This document shows, piece by piece, positions 24,679-31,644 of a stretch of 36,009 bases of DNA. Both the position numbers and the translations under genes were made by a program. The notes beneath the pieces were generated by a model. That model worked only from the letters and a program-made list of their open reading frames with translations. It did no database searches and had not been told where the DNA came from. The stretch is from an uncultured Bacteroidota bacterium. GTDB lineage: Bacteria; Bacteroidota; Bacteroidia; B-17B0; Aurantibacillaceae. The stretch's first letter is position 1. The number at the start of each line of letters is the position of its first letter. The stretch lies in contig CALMMX010000195.1 in NCBI GenBank assembly GCA_937868545.1, positions 1 to 36,009 on the forward strand, read 5' to 3'.

Positions 24679-26391
24679 ATGATAAGGTTTATTTTATTTG
24701 TTTCGTTTTTAACGTTCTCTATTTCATCTTACGGTCAGGTTCAAGTCCAGTCTGCTTTTGGATTAAGTGAAATTGGCATTAACACTTTAATTCAAAAAAG
24801 CATTTCAAAAAACAATAAATTTAATTATTACAATCATTCTAATTTTGAAGTGAATACCACAAAAGATACCACAGGCAAAACAGAATTTTTTCATGTGGTA
24901 GATTATAAGTTAGTTAAATGTGCGGGTTTAGCTTTAGGCAATACTATTAATAACGGCGAGGTGTTACCCGAACTAGGTTTAGCTTTTGCTTTTACAAAGA
25001 AAAAGTTTGATTTTAATTTTTATCCAACCATTAATTATTCTTTTAAAACAAACTCAGTAGGTTTTGGTGCAAATGGCATGGCATCGTATTCACCTAAAAT
25101 TTCTAAAAAATTCAACTTATATAATTTACTCATTCTGGGTGCTGATTTTGGAAGCGATAACAGCATATCAGGTAATCAAACTTTATTAGCAGGTTTAGAA
25201 TATAAAAATAAAATAGATTTTGGTGTGAGTTTAAATTTAGCAAATCAACAAGAACAGTTTAATACAGATGTAGGTTTATTTTTAGGTATTAAAATATTTA
25301 ATCTTAATTCAGATGAACAACCAACAACTTTTAATTTAACTCCAAATAAAATGTATCAAAAATCAACAATAGAATATACAATGCCCGATGAAAGTGAACC
25401 GCACGAGGGAACTTGGCTGCATTGGCCTCATCAATACCAATTTGGTATAACTTATCGTAACAGGCTTGATAGTGCTTGGTTGGCTATGACAAAAGCTTTA
25501 GCGCCAAACGAAATGGTACACATTGTTGCTTACGATGAAATTGAAAAAGAACAAATAACTACTATTTTAAATAAAGCAAATATTCCATTAACACATATTG
25601 ATTTTAAGATATATAAAACAGATGATGTGTGGGCAAGAGATACAGGCCCAATTTACACAAAAGATAAAAATGGGAAATTAGTAATACAAGATTGGGGCTT
25701 TAATGGCTGGGGTAAAAAATTTAAGTTTGAAAATTGTAACGCCATACCATCAAAAATTGCAATCGACCAAAAACAAGAAATTGTTGATTTAAATGCAATA
25801 ATGATATTGGAAGGTGGCTCAGTTGAAATTGACGGTAATGGTACGTTGATGGCTACAAAAAGCGCTATATTAAATAAAAATCGAAATCCTAAATTGACAC
25901 AGGAACAAGCTGAAATTATTCTAAATAAATATTATGGAGTAGTTAATTTTATATGGTTAGAAGGTGTTGCAGGGCTTGAAATTACAGATATGCACATAGA
26001 TGGTTTTGCAAAGTTTGCAAATAAAAACAGCTTAGTGACAATGAGTGAAAATGATTTATTAGAATGGCAAGTACCAGCTAATGATATTATAAAACTATAT
26101 AACTCTAAAAATGCAGAAGGACAGAATTATAAAATTGTAACATTACCTTTAACGCAAAATGAAGTAACAACTGAGTATGGAAAAAAATTAGGTTACAAAG
26201 GTTCATATTGTAACTATTATATAGCTAACAATGTGGTGCTAGTACCTAATTACAACGATGCTAACGATGCCATTGCAAACGCTACGATACAAAGTTTATA
26301 TCCTAATAGAAAAGTAATAGGCATAGATGTAAGAAATCTTTATGCAAATGGGGGAATGATACATTGTGTTACCCTACAGCAACCAAAATAA
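24679..26391 (+). CDS. Secreted beta-rich domain fused to PAD_porph / agmatine-deiminase family enzyme
   Basis: A 570-residue two-part protein. A signal peptide covers residues 1-19 (ending SYGQ). Residues about 20-230 contain repeated amphipathic strands (for example FDFNFYPTINYSF, IDFGVSLNLANQQ, DVGLFLGIKIF) resembling an outer-membrane-barrel-like or lipocalin-like domain; I cannot name the family. Residues about 232-570 are a complete deiminase domain starting EYTMPDESEPHEGTW, with TDDVWARDTGP, EGGSVEIDG, H439-x-D441 in DMHIDGFAKF and C563 in GGMIHCVTLQQP, all intact. The ordinary enzyme is about 340-370 residues, so the N-terminal part is an addition. I use the ATG at 24679 rather than the in-frame TTG just before. 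No T9SS sorting domain. It shares the operon of the small membrane protein. Confidence 0.85.
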   Translation: MIRFILFVSFLTFSISSYGQVQVQSAFGLSEIGINTLIQKSISKNNKFNYYNHSNFEVNTTKDTTGKTEFFHVVDYKLVKCAGLALGNTINNGEVLPELGLAFAFTKKKFDFNFYPTINYSFKTNSVGFGANGMASYSPKISKKFNLYNLLILGADFGSDNSISGNQTLLAGLEYKNKIDFGVSLNLANQQEQFNTDVGLFLGIKIFNLNSDEQPTTFNLTPNKMYQKSTIEYTMPDESEPHEGTWLHWPHQYQFGITYRNRLDSAWLAMTKALAPNEMVHIVAYDEIEKEQITTILNKANIPLTHIDFKIYKTDDVWARDTGPIYTKDKNGKLVIQDWGFNGWGKKFKFENCNAIPSKIAIDQKQEIVDLNAIMILEGGSVEIDGNGTLMATKSAILNKNRNPKLTQEQAEIILNKYYGVVNFIWLEGVAGLEITDMHIDGFAKFANKNSLVTMSENDLLEWQVPANDIIKLYNSKNAEGQNYKIVTLPLTQNEVTTEYGKKLGYKGSYCNYYIANNVVLVPNYNDANDAIANATIQSLYPNRKVIGIDVRNLYANGGMIHCVTLQQPK

Positions 26392-26411
26392 TTTTTCATT
26401 CAATATCTTAA

Positions 26412-26485
26412 TTGAATTTTCTGTACCTAAATAACGTTGTTTAAGAGAATATAATTTAGATTATTGCCAATCTAAGTTATCTTTG
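26412..26485 (+). promoter_or_regulatory. Regulatory element and -7 box of deiminase gene 3
   Basis: CTGTACC at 26421, AACGTTGTT at about 26433 (8 of 9 to the LytTR half-site) and AAGAGAATA at 26443 are followed 26 bases later by TATCTTTG (26478), an exact TAnnTTTG. Over 31 bases, 25 match the element upstream of deiminase 1, with identical spacing of every part. The remaining 120 bases to the start codon are a long AT-rich leader with no further signal seen. Confidence 0.68.
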
Positions 26486-26604
26486 AATTATACTAATCAT
26501 TTAAAACAGTAGATTATGAAATAGCTATGTTTGCAAAAACATAAATACTAAAAATTAAACTGGCTATACCAAAAGACAATTAAAAATCTTATAATTAAAA
26601 ACAT

Positions 26605-28008
26605 ATGAAAACAATCATTTTATTAGCAATGATAATCACTTTAAATACATCTATGTTTTCACAAACATACACTATGCCTCATGAAAATGACCCACATGAA
26701 GGAACTTGGTTGCAATGGCCTCATCAATATGAATACGGAGTAGCATATAGAAACTCATTAGATGCAACTTGGGTAGCTATGACACAGGCATTGGTAGCTA
26801 ATGAAAAAGTACATATTATTGCATACAATTCAACTGAGCAAACTCGTATTGCAAATAAACTAACTACTGCAGGTGTTAGTTTAACTAATGTAACTTTTTT
26901 GATTGCTCAAACTAACGATGTTTGGGTAAGGGATAATGGGCCTATTTTTGTTCGAGATGCAAGTGGTAATTTAAAAATTGAAGATTGGGGTTTTAATGGT
27001 TGGGGAACGAAATACGGGTACTCAAAATGTAATCCAATACCTACATCTATTTCCACATCTATTAGTGTACCTGTAATTAATTTAAACTCAGTAATGGTAA
27101 ATGAAGGAGGTGCAGTTGAGTTGGATGGAAATGGTGTTTTAATGGCTTGTAAAAGTTCTATCATTAGCCAAGCTCCTGCAAATAGTATAAGGAATTTAGG
27201 CATGACACAAGCACAAGCAGAAACACATTTCACACAATATCTTGGTGTTTCAAAGTTTATTTGGTTAGATGGTAAAGTTGGAGATGTTAATGATGTTACA
27301 GATTTTCATATTGATGGTTTTGCTAAATTTGTTGATGATAGTATTTTAGTTACTATGAATAGTGCAGACCTAACCTATTGGGGTGCAACAACAACAGATA
27401 TTGCCACACTTTATAACGCAAGTAATATTAACAACAAAACCTATACAAAAGTCTATTTACCATTAACTCAAAATAATGTTATTACAACAAGTGGAACAAA
27501 CCTGGGCTATAAAGGTTCATATGCAAATTACTATGTTGCTAATGGTATAATTTTAGTGCCCAATTACAATGACCCAAATGACGCTGTTGCAAACGGCATA
27601 ATTCAATCGTTATACACAGGAAGAACAGCAATTGGTATTGACGTTAGAAATTTATATGAAAATGGTGGAATGGTGCATTGCGTTACACAACAACAACCTG
27701 TTGCTACAATATCCACAGGATTAAATCAAATTAAAAACAAAAGTGATGTCACATTAGAACAAAATTTCCCAAATCCTTTCAGCGAAACAACATCATTTAA
27801 TCTAAAACTAGATAAAGAAATCATGTGTAAAATGGAAATCTATAATTCCGTTGGACAAATAGTAGCAAGAGTTTTAAATAAAAAATTACCTATAGGCGAA
27901 CATACTATTTCTGTTGACGCAAAAGAATTTGCTAATGGCATTTATACATGCGTGTTAGTAACAGATAACATAAATAAGACATATAAAAAGATAATTGTAT
28001 CAAAATAA
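26605..28008 (+). CDS. Secreted PAD_porph / agmatine-deiminase family enzyme with T9SS type A sorting domain
   Basis: A 467-residue secreted enzyme. A signal peptide covers residues 1-20 (ending MFSQ), followed immediately by the catalytic domain (about 21-368): YTMPHENDPHEGTW, TNDVWVRDNGP, EGGAVELDG, H235-x-D237 in DFHIDGFAKF and C359 in GGMVHCVTQQQP. Asn in place of the first Asp of the D-D pair is common in agmatine deiminases and not a defect. Short insertions occur in the SIISQAPANSIRN and KVGDVNDV loops relative to the other two paralogues. The C-terminal ~80 residues are a T9SS type A sorting domain (LEQNFPNPFSETTSF, then VGQIV, ANGIYTCVL and KKIIVSK). Export by T9SS is shared with the Porphyromonas enzyme PPAD, which citrullinates C-terminal arginines; whether this protein does so is inference. 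Confidence 0.9.
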   Translation: MKTIILLAMIITLNTSMFSQTYTMPHENDPHEGTWLQWPHQYEYGVAYRNSLDATWVAMTQALVANEKVHIIAYNSTEQTRIANKLTTAGVSLTNVTFLIAQTNDVWVRDNGPIFVRDASGNLKIEDWGFNGWGTKYGYSKCNPIPTSISTSISVPVINLNSVMVNEGGAVELDGNGVLMACKSSIISQAPANSIRNLGMTQAQAETHFTQYLGVSKFIWLDGKVGDVNDVTDFHIDGFAKFVDDSILVTMNSADLTYWGATTTDIATLYNASNINNKTYTKVYLPLTQNNVITTSGTNLGYKGSYANYYVANGIILVPNYNDPNDAVANGIIQSLYTGRTAIGIDVRNLYENGGMVHCVTQQQPVATISTGLNQIKNKSDVTLEQNFPNPFSETTSFNLKLDKEIMCKMEIYNSVGQIVARVLNKKLPIGEHTISVDAKEFANGIYTCVLVTDNINKTYKKIIVSK

Positions 28009-28024
28009 ATGGATAATAATAAAT

Positions 28025-28062
28025 AAAAAAAGGTTTGATTATTTTAGTCAAACCTTTTTTTT
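28025..28062 (+). terminator. Terminator after deiminase gene 3
   Basis: AAAAAAGGTTTGA and TCAAACCTTTTTT form a 13-base-pair hairpin with a T run, about 20 bases after the stop codon. It closes the deiminase block. Confidence 0.9.
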
Positions 28063-28190
28063 ATTAAAGAAGACATCCATTGTTGAACGGACAGTTTTTT
28101 TGAAATTATTACAAATATACCAATAATATTTTAAAGCTTCTTTTGACTTTTAATATAAATAAAATAAATATTAAAATATTTTCATTTTCG

Positions 28191-28223
28191 CATAGGGGTA
28201 TTATCAATTACAATTGTCTTATA
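28191..28223 (+). promoter_or_regulatory. Putative ECF-sigma-dependent promoter of the sigma/anti-sigma operon
   Basis: CATAGGGGTA at 28191-28200, a 16-base spacer and TCTTATA from 28217. The same ten bases and the same spacing precede the TonB-dependent receptor at 31645. A housekeeping alternative (TTG at 28214, TAAATTTA at 28235) overlaps it. Confidence 0.62.
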
Positions 28224-28264
28224 TTAAAAGTTACTAAATTTATACCTGTAAACCAAGTTTTGAG

Positions 28265-28834
28265 TTGGAGATAAATCAGGATGAAATATTAATATTAAAA
28301 GAAGGAGAAATAGGGAACTTCGAGCTAATCTTCCATAAATACTATATGGCATTGGTTAACTATGCTAATACTATTTTAAATGATATTGAAGAATCGGAGG
28401 ACCAAGTTCAACAAATATATATTATGTTATGGGAAAAACGTGCAATAATTGAAATACATACATCCCTTAGAGCATTTTTATACAAAGCTGTACATAATGC
28501 TTGTTTAAATAAAATTAAACAACAAAAAGTGAGAAGTGAATATGCTAAAGAGATACAATTAAATAATAATTCTGATTATCAATATGAAAAATTAGAAGTA
28601 AATGAATTACAGAAAAAAATAGACAATGCCATTGATTTACTTCCCGAACAATGTAGCAAAATATTTAAAATGAGTCGATTTGAACAATTAAAATATCAAG
28701 AAATAGCTGACCAATTAGGGCTGTCAATTAAAACAATTGAAAACCAAATGGGTAAAGCTTTAAAAATATTAAGAGAACAATTAAAGGAGTACTTACCATT
28801 ATTAATTATTTGCTTAACTAAAATAGTATCGTGA
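28265..28834 (+). CDS. ECF RNA polymerase sigma factor
   Basis: A 189-residue ECF sigma factor of the Bacteroidota expansion type. Region 2 (about residues 18-85) includes FELIFHKYYMALVNYA and DQVQQIYIMLWEKR; region 4 (about 123-180) includes LLPEQCSKIFKMSRFEQLKYQEIADQ split here as LLPEQCSKIFKMSRF and KYQEIADQLGLSIKTIENQM, the helix-turn-helix. No ATG is available upstream of region 2: the frame opens at 28238 and the only reasonable start is TTG at 28265, since the next in-frame ATG (residue 28) would cut into region 2. The gene overlaps the FecR gene by four bases (GTGA), so sigma and anti-sigma are coupled. It probably autoregulates through the box at 28191. Confidence 0.9.
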   Translation: MEINQDEILILKEGEIGNFELIFHKYYMALVNYANTILNDIEESEDQVQQIYIMLWEKRAIIEIHTSLRAFLYKAVHNACLNKIKQQKVRSEYAKEIQLNNNSDYQYEKLEVNELQKKIDNAIDLLPEQCSKIFKMSRFEQLKYQEIADQLGLSIKTIENQMGKALKILREQLKEYLPLLIICLTKIVS

Positions 28835-29811
28835 ATAAAATAGAAAACATAGATAATCTAATTAGTAAATTTCTGTCGGGTAATGCCTTACCAGAAGATG
28901 CTATGTTATTAGAAGATTGGAAAAATGAAAACCCAACCAATAAATTGTATTTTTTGGATTGTGAAAATATTTTCAAAAACAATAAAAACCAATCTAACAT
29001 TGAAAATATAGATAATACTAAGGCTTGGGTTAAAATAACACAGTCTATAAATAAGGAAACAGATGTTAAGCAATTACAAACAAAAAAAATAGTTTATTTG
29101 CGCATAGCAGCATCTTTCGCATTTATTATTAGCATTGGGGCAATTATAGCTTATATGCTAAATAAAAACACTTCTCAAGAATTAAGTTATGTAACCACTA
29201 ATAAACCACTATTTGTAAATTTAAATGATAGTACGAAAATACATATTCTTGAAAATTCAAAAATAGTGGTAGATCAAAATTTCGGAGTAAAAAACCGAAT
29301 AGTTTATTTAAAGGGAAATGCTGATTTTAATGTTACTCATAAAGACGAGTTGCCATTTATTGTTGATGCTGGCAGCTTCTTTATAAAAGATATAGGAACA
29401 AAATTTAGTGTAAGACTATCATTAGATACAGATACGATTTATGTAAATGTGGATGAAGGAGTAGTTTTATTATTCGACAGTTTAGGATCAGAATTAGAAA
29501 TCAAAGCTTCTGAAAAAGCTATATATATACGTTCTAAAAAACAACTCATTAATGCACAAGAGATTAATTTGAATAATGCTATTTTAAAATTTGAAAACAC
29601 AACTTTAAAAGAGGTTGTTTTAAAATTAAATAGTACCTATAAAACAAATATTATCTTACAAAATACTCAATTAAATAATTGCACTATAACTACCGAATTT
29701 ACGAATGAAGATATAGATACTATTATAACAATTATTGCCGAAACGCTTGGTTTAGATTTTGAAAAAACAAATTCGGGTTATTTGATAAAAGGAAAAGCAT
29801 GCCTGCCATAA
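28831..29811 (+). CDS. FecR-family anti-sigma factor
   Basis: A 326-residue inner-membrane anti-sigma factor starting with GTG at 28831, overlapping the sigma gene stop. Residues 1-85 are the cytoplasmic sigma-binding part. A single membrane helix lies at about residues 88-110 (YLRIAASFAFIISIGAIIA). The periplasmic FecR domain runs about 125-235 (LNDSTKIHILENSKI, RIVYLKGNADFNV, FFIKDIGTKFSVR, VNVDEGVVLL). The C-terminal DUF4974-type domain is at about 245-322 (LKFENTTLKEVVLKL, NCTITTEFTNEDID, GYLIKG). In this family the periplasmic part receives a signal from an STN domain of an outer-membrane protein. Here the likely partner is the next gene, which overlaps by 13 bases. Confidence 0.9.
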   Translation: MNKIENIDNLISKFLSGNALPEDAMLLEDWKNENPTNKLYFLDCENIFKNNKNQSNIENIDNTKAWVKITQSINKETDVKQLQTKKIVYLRIAASFAFIISIGAIIAYMLNKNTSQELSYVTTNKPLFVNLNDSTKIHILENSKIVVDQNFGVKNRIVYLKGNADFNVTHKDELPFIVDAGSFFIKDIGTKFSVRLSLDTDTIYVNVDEGVVLLFDSLGSELEIKASEKAIYIRSKKQLINAQEINLNNAILKFENTTLKEVVLKLNSTYKTNIILQNTQLNNCTITTEFTNEDIDTIITIIAETLGLDFEKTNSGYLIKGKACLP

Positions 29812-31574
29812 AACTACTTAAATACTTTATTTTATGGTGTTTAATAATTAGTTTTAAATGTATTAAAGCTCAAAAAGCGCCTTATCTAGAACGATTAGTA
29901 ACCCTTAATGCTAATAAACAAACTATAGCCGAATTATTCAAAACTATTTCAGCTCAAACCTCTGTTGTGTTTTCATATTCTCAACCATTTAACGATAGGC
30001 AACTACTAAGTATAGTTTGTAAAAATAAACCCCTAAGACTTGTGATTGCAGAAATACTTAAATCTTCCAATTGTTTTTACAAAACAAAAGATAAATATAT
30101 TATCATAACATGTGATAATAAACCCAGTTTACCTATTTCAAAAATAAAAGGCTACATATATAATGCTTATGATAGTTTAACTATTCCGCAAGCCAGTATT
30201 TACATCAAACAAGATAAACACTCAGCAGTAACAAATAATTTCGGTTTTTTTGAACTAACATTTTCCAATAAATTTGAAAATGTTGCCATATCTGTAGCCA
30301 AAGAAAATTATTGTGACACTAGTATAACCTTATATAATAAATCAAATCAGGAGGTAACTATCTATTTGTACCCAAAAGATAAATTAAAACAAACCGTTAT
30401 AACAATTAATCAAAGTTCATCAATTGATTCCTCAGCTATACAAAACGACGATACAATTGAAAAAAAATTAAGCAACGCAAGTATAAACGAAAATCGTTTT
30501 AAAATTTTTAAAACCAATTTCAAAAATATTAGCGACACATTGTTTTCCAATTTTTCTGTCTCTTTTTTGCCTTTTGTTAGCACAAATCGATTATTGTCTG
30601 TTAATACAATTAATAAATATTCTTTAAATATTTTAGCTGGATACTCTAAAGGCATTGATGTAATTGAAATTGGCGGATTATTAAACATTGACAATGGAAA
30701 TGTTAAATATGTTCAAATTGGTGGGTTAGGAAATTGCGTGTTTGGAGAAGTTACTGGTGTTCAAATTGCAGGTTTAACCAATATTAATACAAAAAAAACA
30801 AAGGGTGTTCAAATTGCCGGAATTGTAAATATAAATTCAATGAATGTAAAAGGCTTACAAATTGGTGGGATTGCGAATTTAAATAAACAAAACACAAAAG
30901 GAATGCAAATTGCTGGTATCTATAATCAAACCAAATCAATAAAAGGTGTTCAATTATCAGGCATAGTTAATACTTCAGATACAATAAATGGCTTTCAAAT
31001 TTCAGGCATTGTAAACAAAGCAAAATATCTAAAAGGAGCACAACTATCATTAATAAATATTGCAGATACCGCTTCAGGAATCCCTATTGGTTTTTTTAGC
31101 TATGTAAAAAAAGGGTATCACAAATTTGAAATTTCTACAGATGAAACCAAATTTGGCACCCTGTCCTTTGGAACTGGTGTAAACAAATTACACACTATTT
31201 TTCTTATAGGTATAAACTACAATAAAACTCAATTGGTAACTTATGGCTATGGTATAGGAAGTACTTATCAGTTACACAAAAAATGGAACTTCTCTTTTAG
31301 TGTATTATCACAAAACATCCAATCAACAACTGGTAATGATATTAGCTTTAAGAATAATATCAGTAAATTAAATGTAAGTACTGAATATAAGATTTACCCA
31401 AAATTATTAATTGGATTTGGTCCAACCTTATCTGTATTTAATGCCGATACATATAAAACAGTTTATGCTCTATTCTATCATGATTTAGCTCCTTACACGT
31501 TTTATAATCAAACCTCAGGAAGTATAAATACAAAAATGTGGGTTGGTGCAAAATTATATTTAAAAATTATGTAA
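29799..31574 (+). CDS. STN / carboxypeptidase-regulatory-like domain protein with surface repeats
   Basis: A 591-residue secreted or outer-membrane protein. A signal peptide covers residues 1-25 (ending IKAQ). An STN domain (about 28-108: LERLVTLNANKQTIAELF, SYSQPF, DKYIIIT) is the periplasmic signalling domain normally found at the N-terminus of transducing TonB-dependent receptors. A carboxypeptidase-regulatory-like domain follows (about 116-195: KGYIYNAYDSLTIPQASIYI). After a Ser-rich linker come LA_2272-like surface repeats (about 287-430) of the form G-x-Q-I-x-G-I-x-N, and the last 150 residues are amphipathic strands like a barrel end. It has no plug or TonB-dependent barrel, so the signalling domain is detached from the receptor. 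It overlaps the FecR gene by 13 bases and precedes a receptor gene that lacks an STN domain. Confidence 0.8.
   Translation: MPAIKLLKYFILWCLIISFKCIKAQKAPYLERLVTLNANKQTIAELFKTISAQTSVVFSYSQPFNDRQLLSIVCKNKPLRLVIAEILKSSNCFYKTKDKYIIITCDNKPSLPISKIKGYIYNAYDSLTIPQASIYIKQDKHSAVTNNFGFFELTFSNKFENVAISVAKENYCDTSITLYNKSNQEVTIYLYPKDKLKQTVITINQSSSIDSSAIQNDDTIEKKLSNASINENRFKIFKTNFKNISDTLFSNFSVSFLPFVSTNRLLSVNTINKYSLNILAGYSKGIDVIEIGGLLNIDNGNVKYVQIGGLGNCVFGEVTGVQIAGLTNINTKKTKGVQIAGIVNINSMNVKGLQIGGIANLNKQNTKGMQIAGIYNQTKSIKGVQLSGIVNTSDTINGFQISGIVNKAKYLKGAQLSLINIADTASGIPIGFFSYVKKGYHKFEISTDETKFGTLSFGTGVNKLHTIFLIGINYNKTQLVTYGYGIGSTYQLHKKWNFSFSVLSQNIQSTTGNDISFKNNISKLNVSTEYKIYPKLLIGFGPTLSVFNADTYKTVYALFYHDLAPYTFYNQTSGSINTKMWVGAKLYLKIM
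30655..31090 (+). repeat. LA_2272-like surface repeats within the STN protein
   Basis: Roughly seven units of 16-21 codons, each with a core such as VQIAGLTNI, VQIAGIVNI, LQIGGIANL, MQIAGIYNQ, VQLSGIVNT or FQISGIVNK. The regular I-x-G-[IL]-x-N spacing suggests a solenoid or stacked-strand structure. Confidence 0.75.
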
Positions 31575-31588
31575 ATATTTTTAAATGA

Positions 31589-31620
31589 CATAGGGGTAAA
31601 ATTCATTTCAGTTTTCATAT
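31589..31620 (+). promoter_or_regulatory. Putative ECF-sigma-dependent promoter of TonB-dependent receptor 1
   Basis: CATAGGGGTA at 31589-31598, a 16-base spacer and TCATATA from 31615. The ten-base box and spacing are the same as at 28191 upstream of the sigma gene, and about 17 of the next 26 bases also agree. Confidence 0.65.
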
Positions 31621-31644
31621 AGATATAAAACAAAATATTCAAAT

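Noticed and set aside
26905-26945. Asn instead of the first Asp in the D-D-x-W-x-R-D motif of deiminase 3, read as a lost catalytic residue
   Set aside because: Asn-Asp at this place is common in agmatine deiminases; the second Asp, the one conserved, is present.
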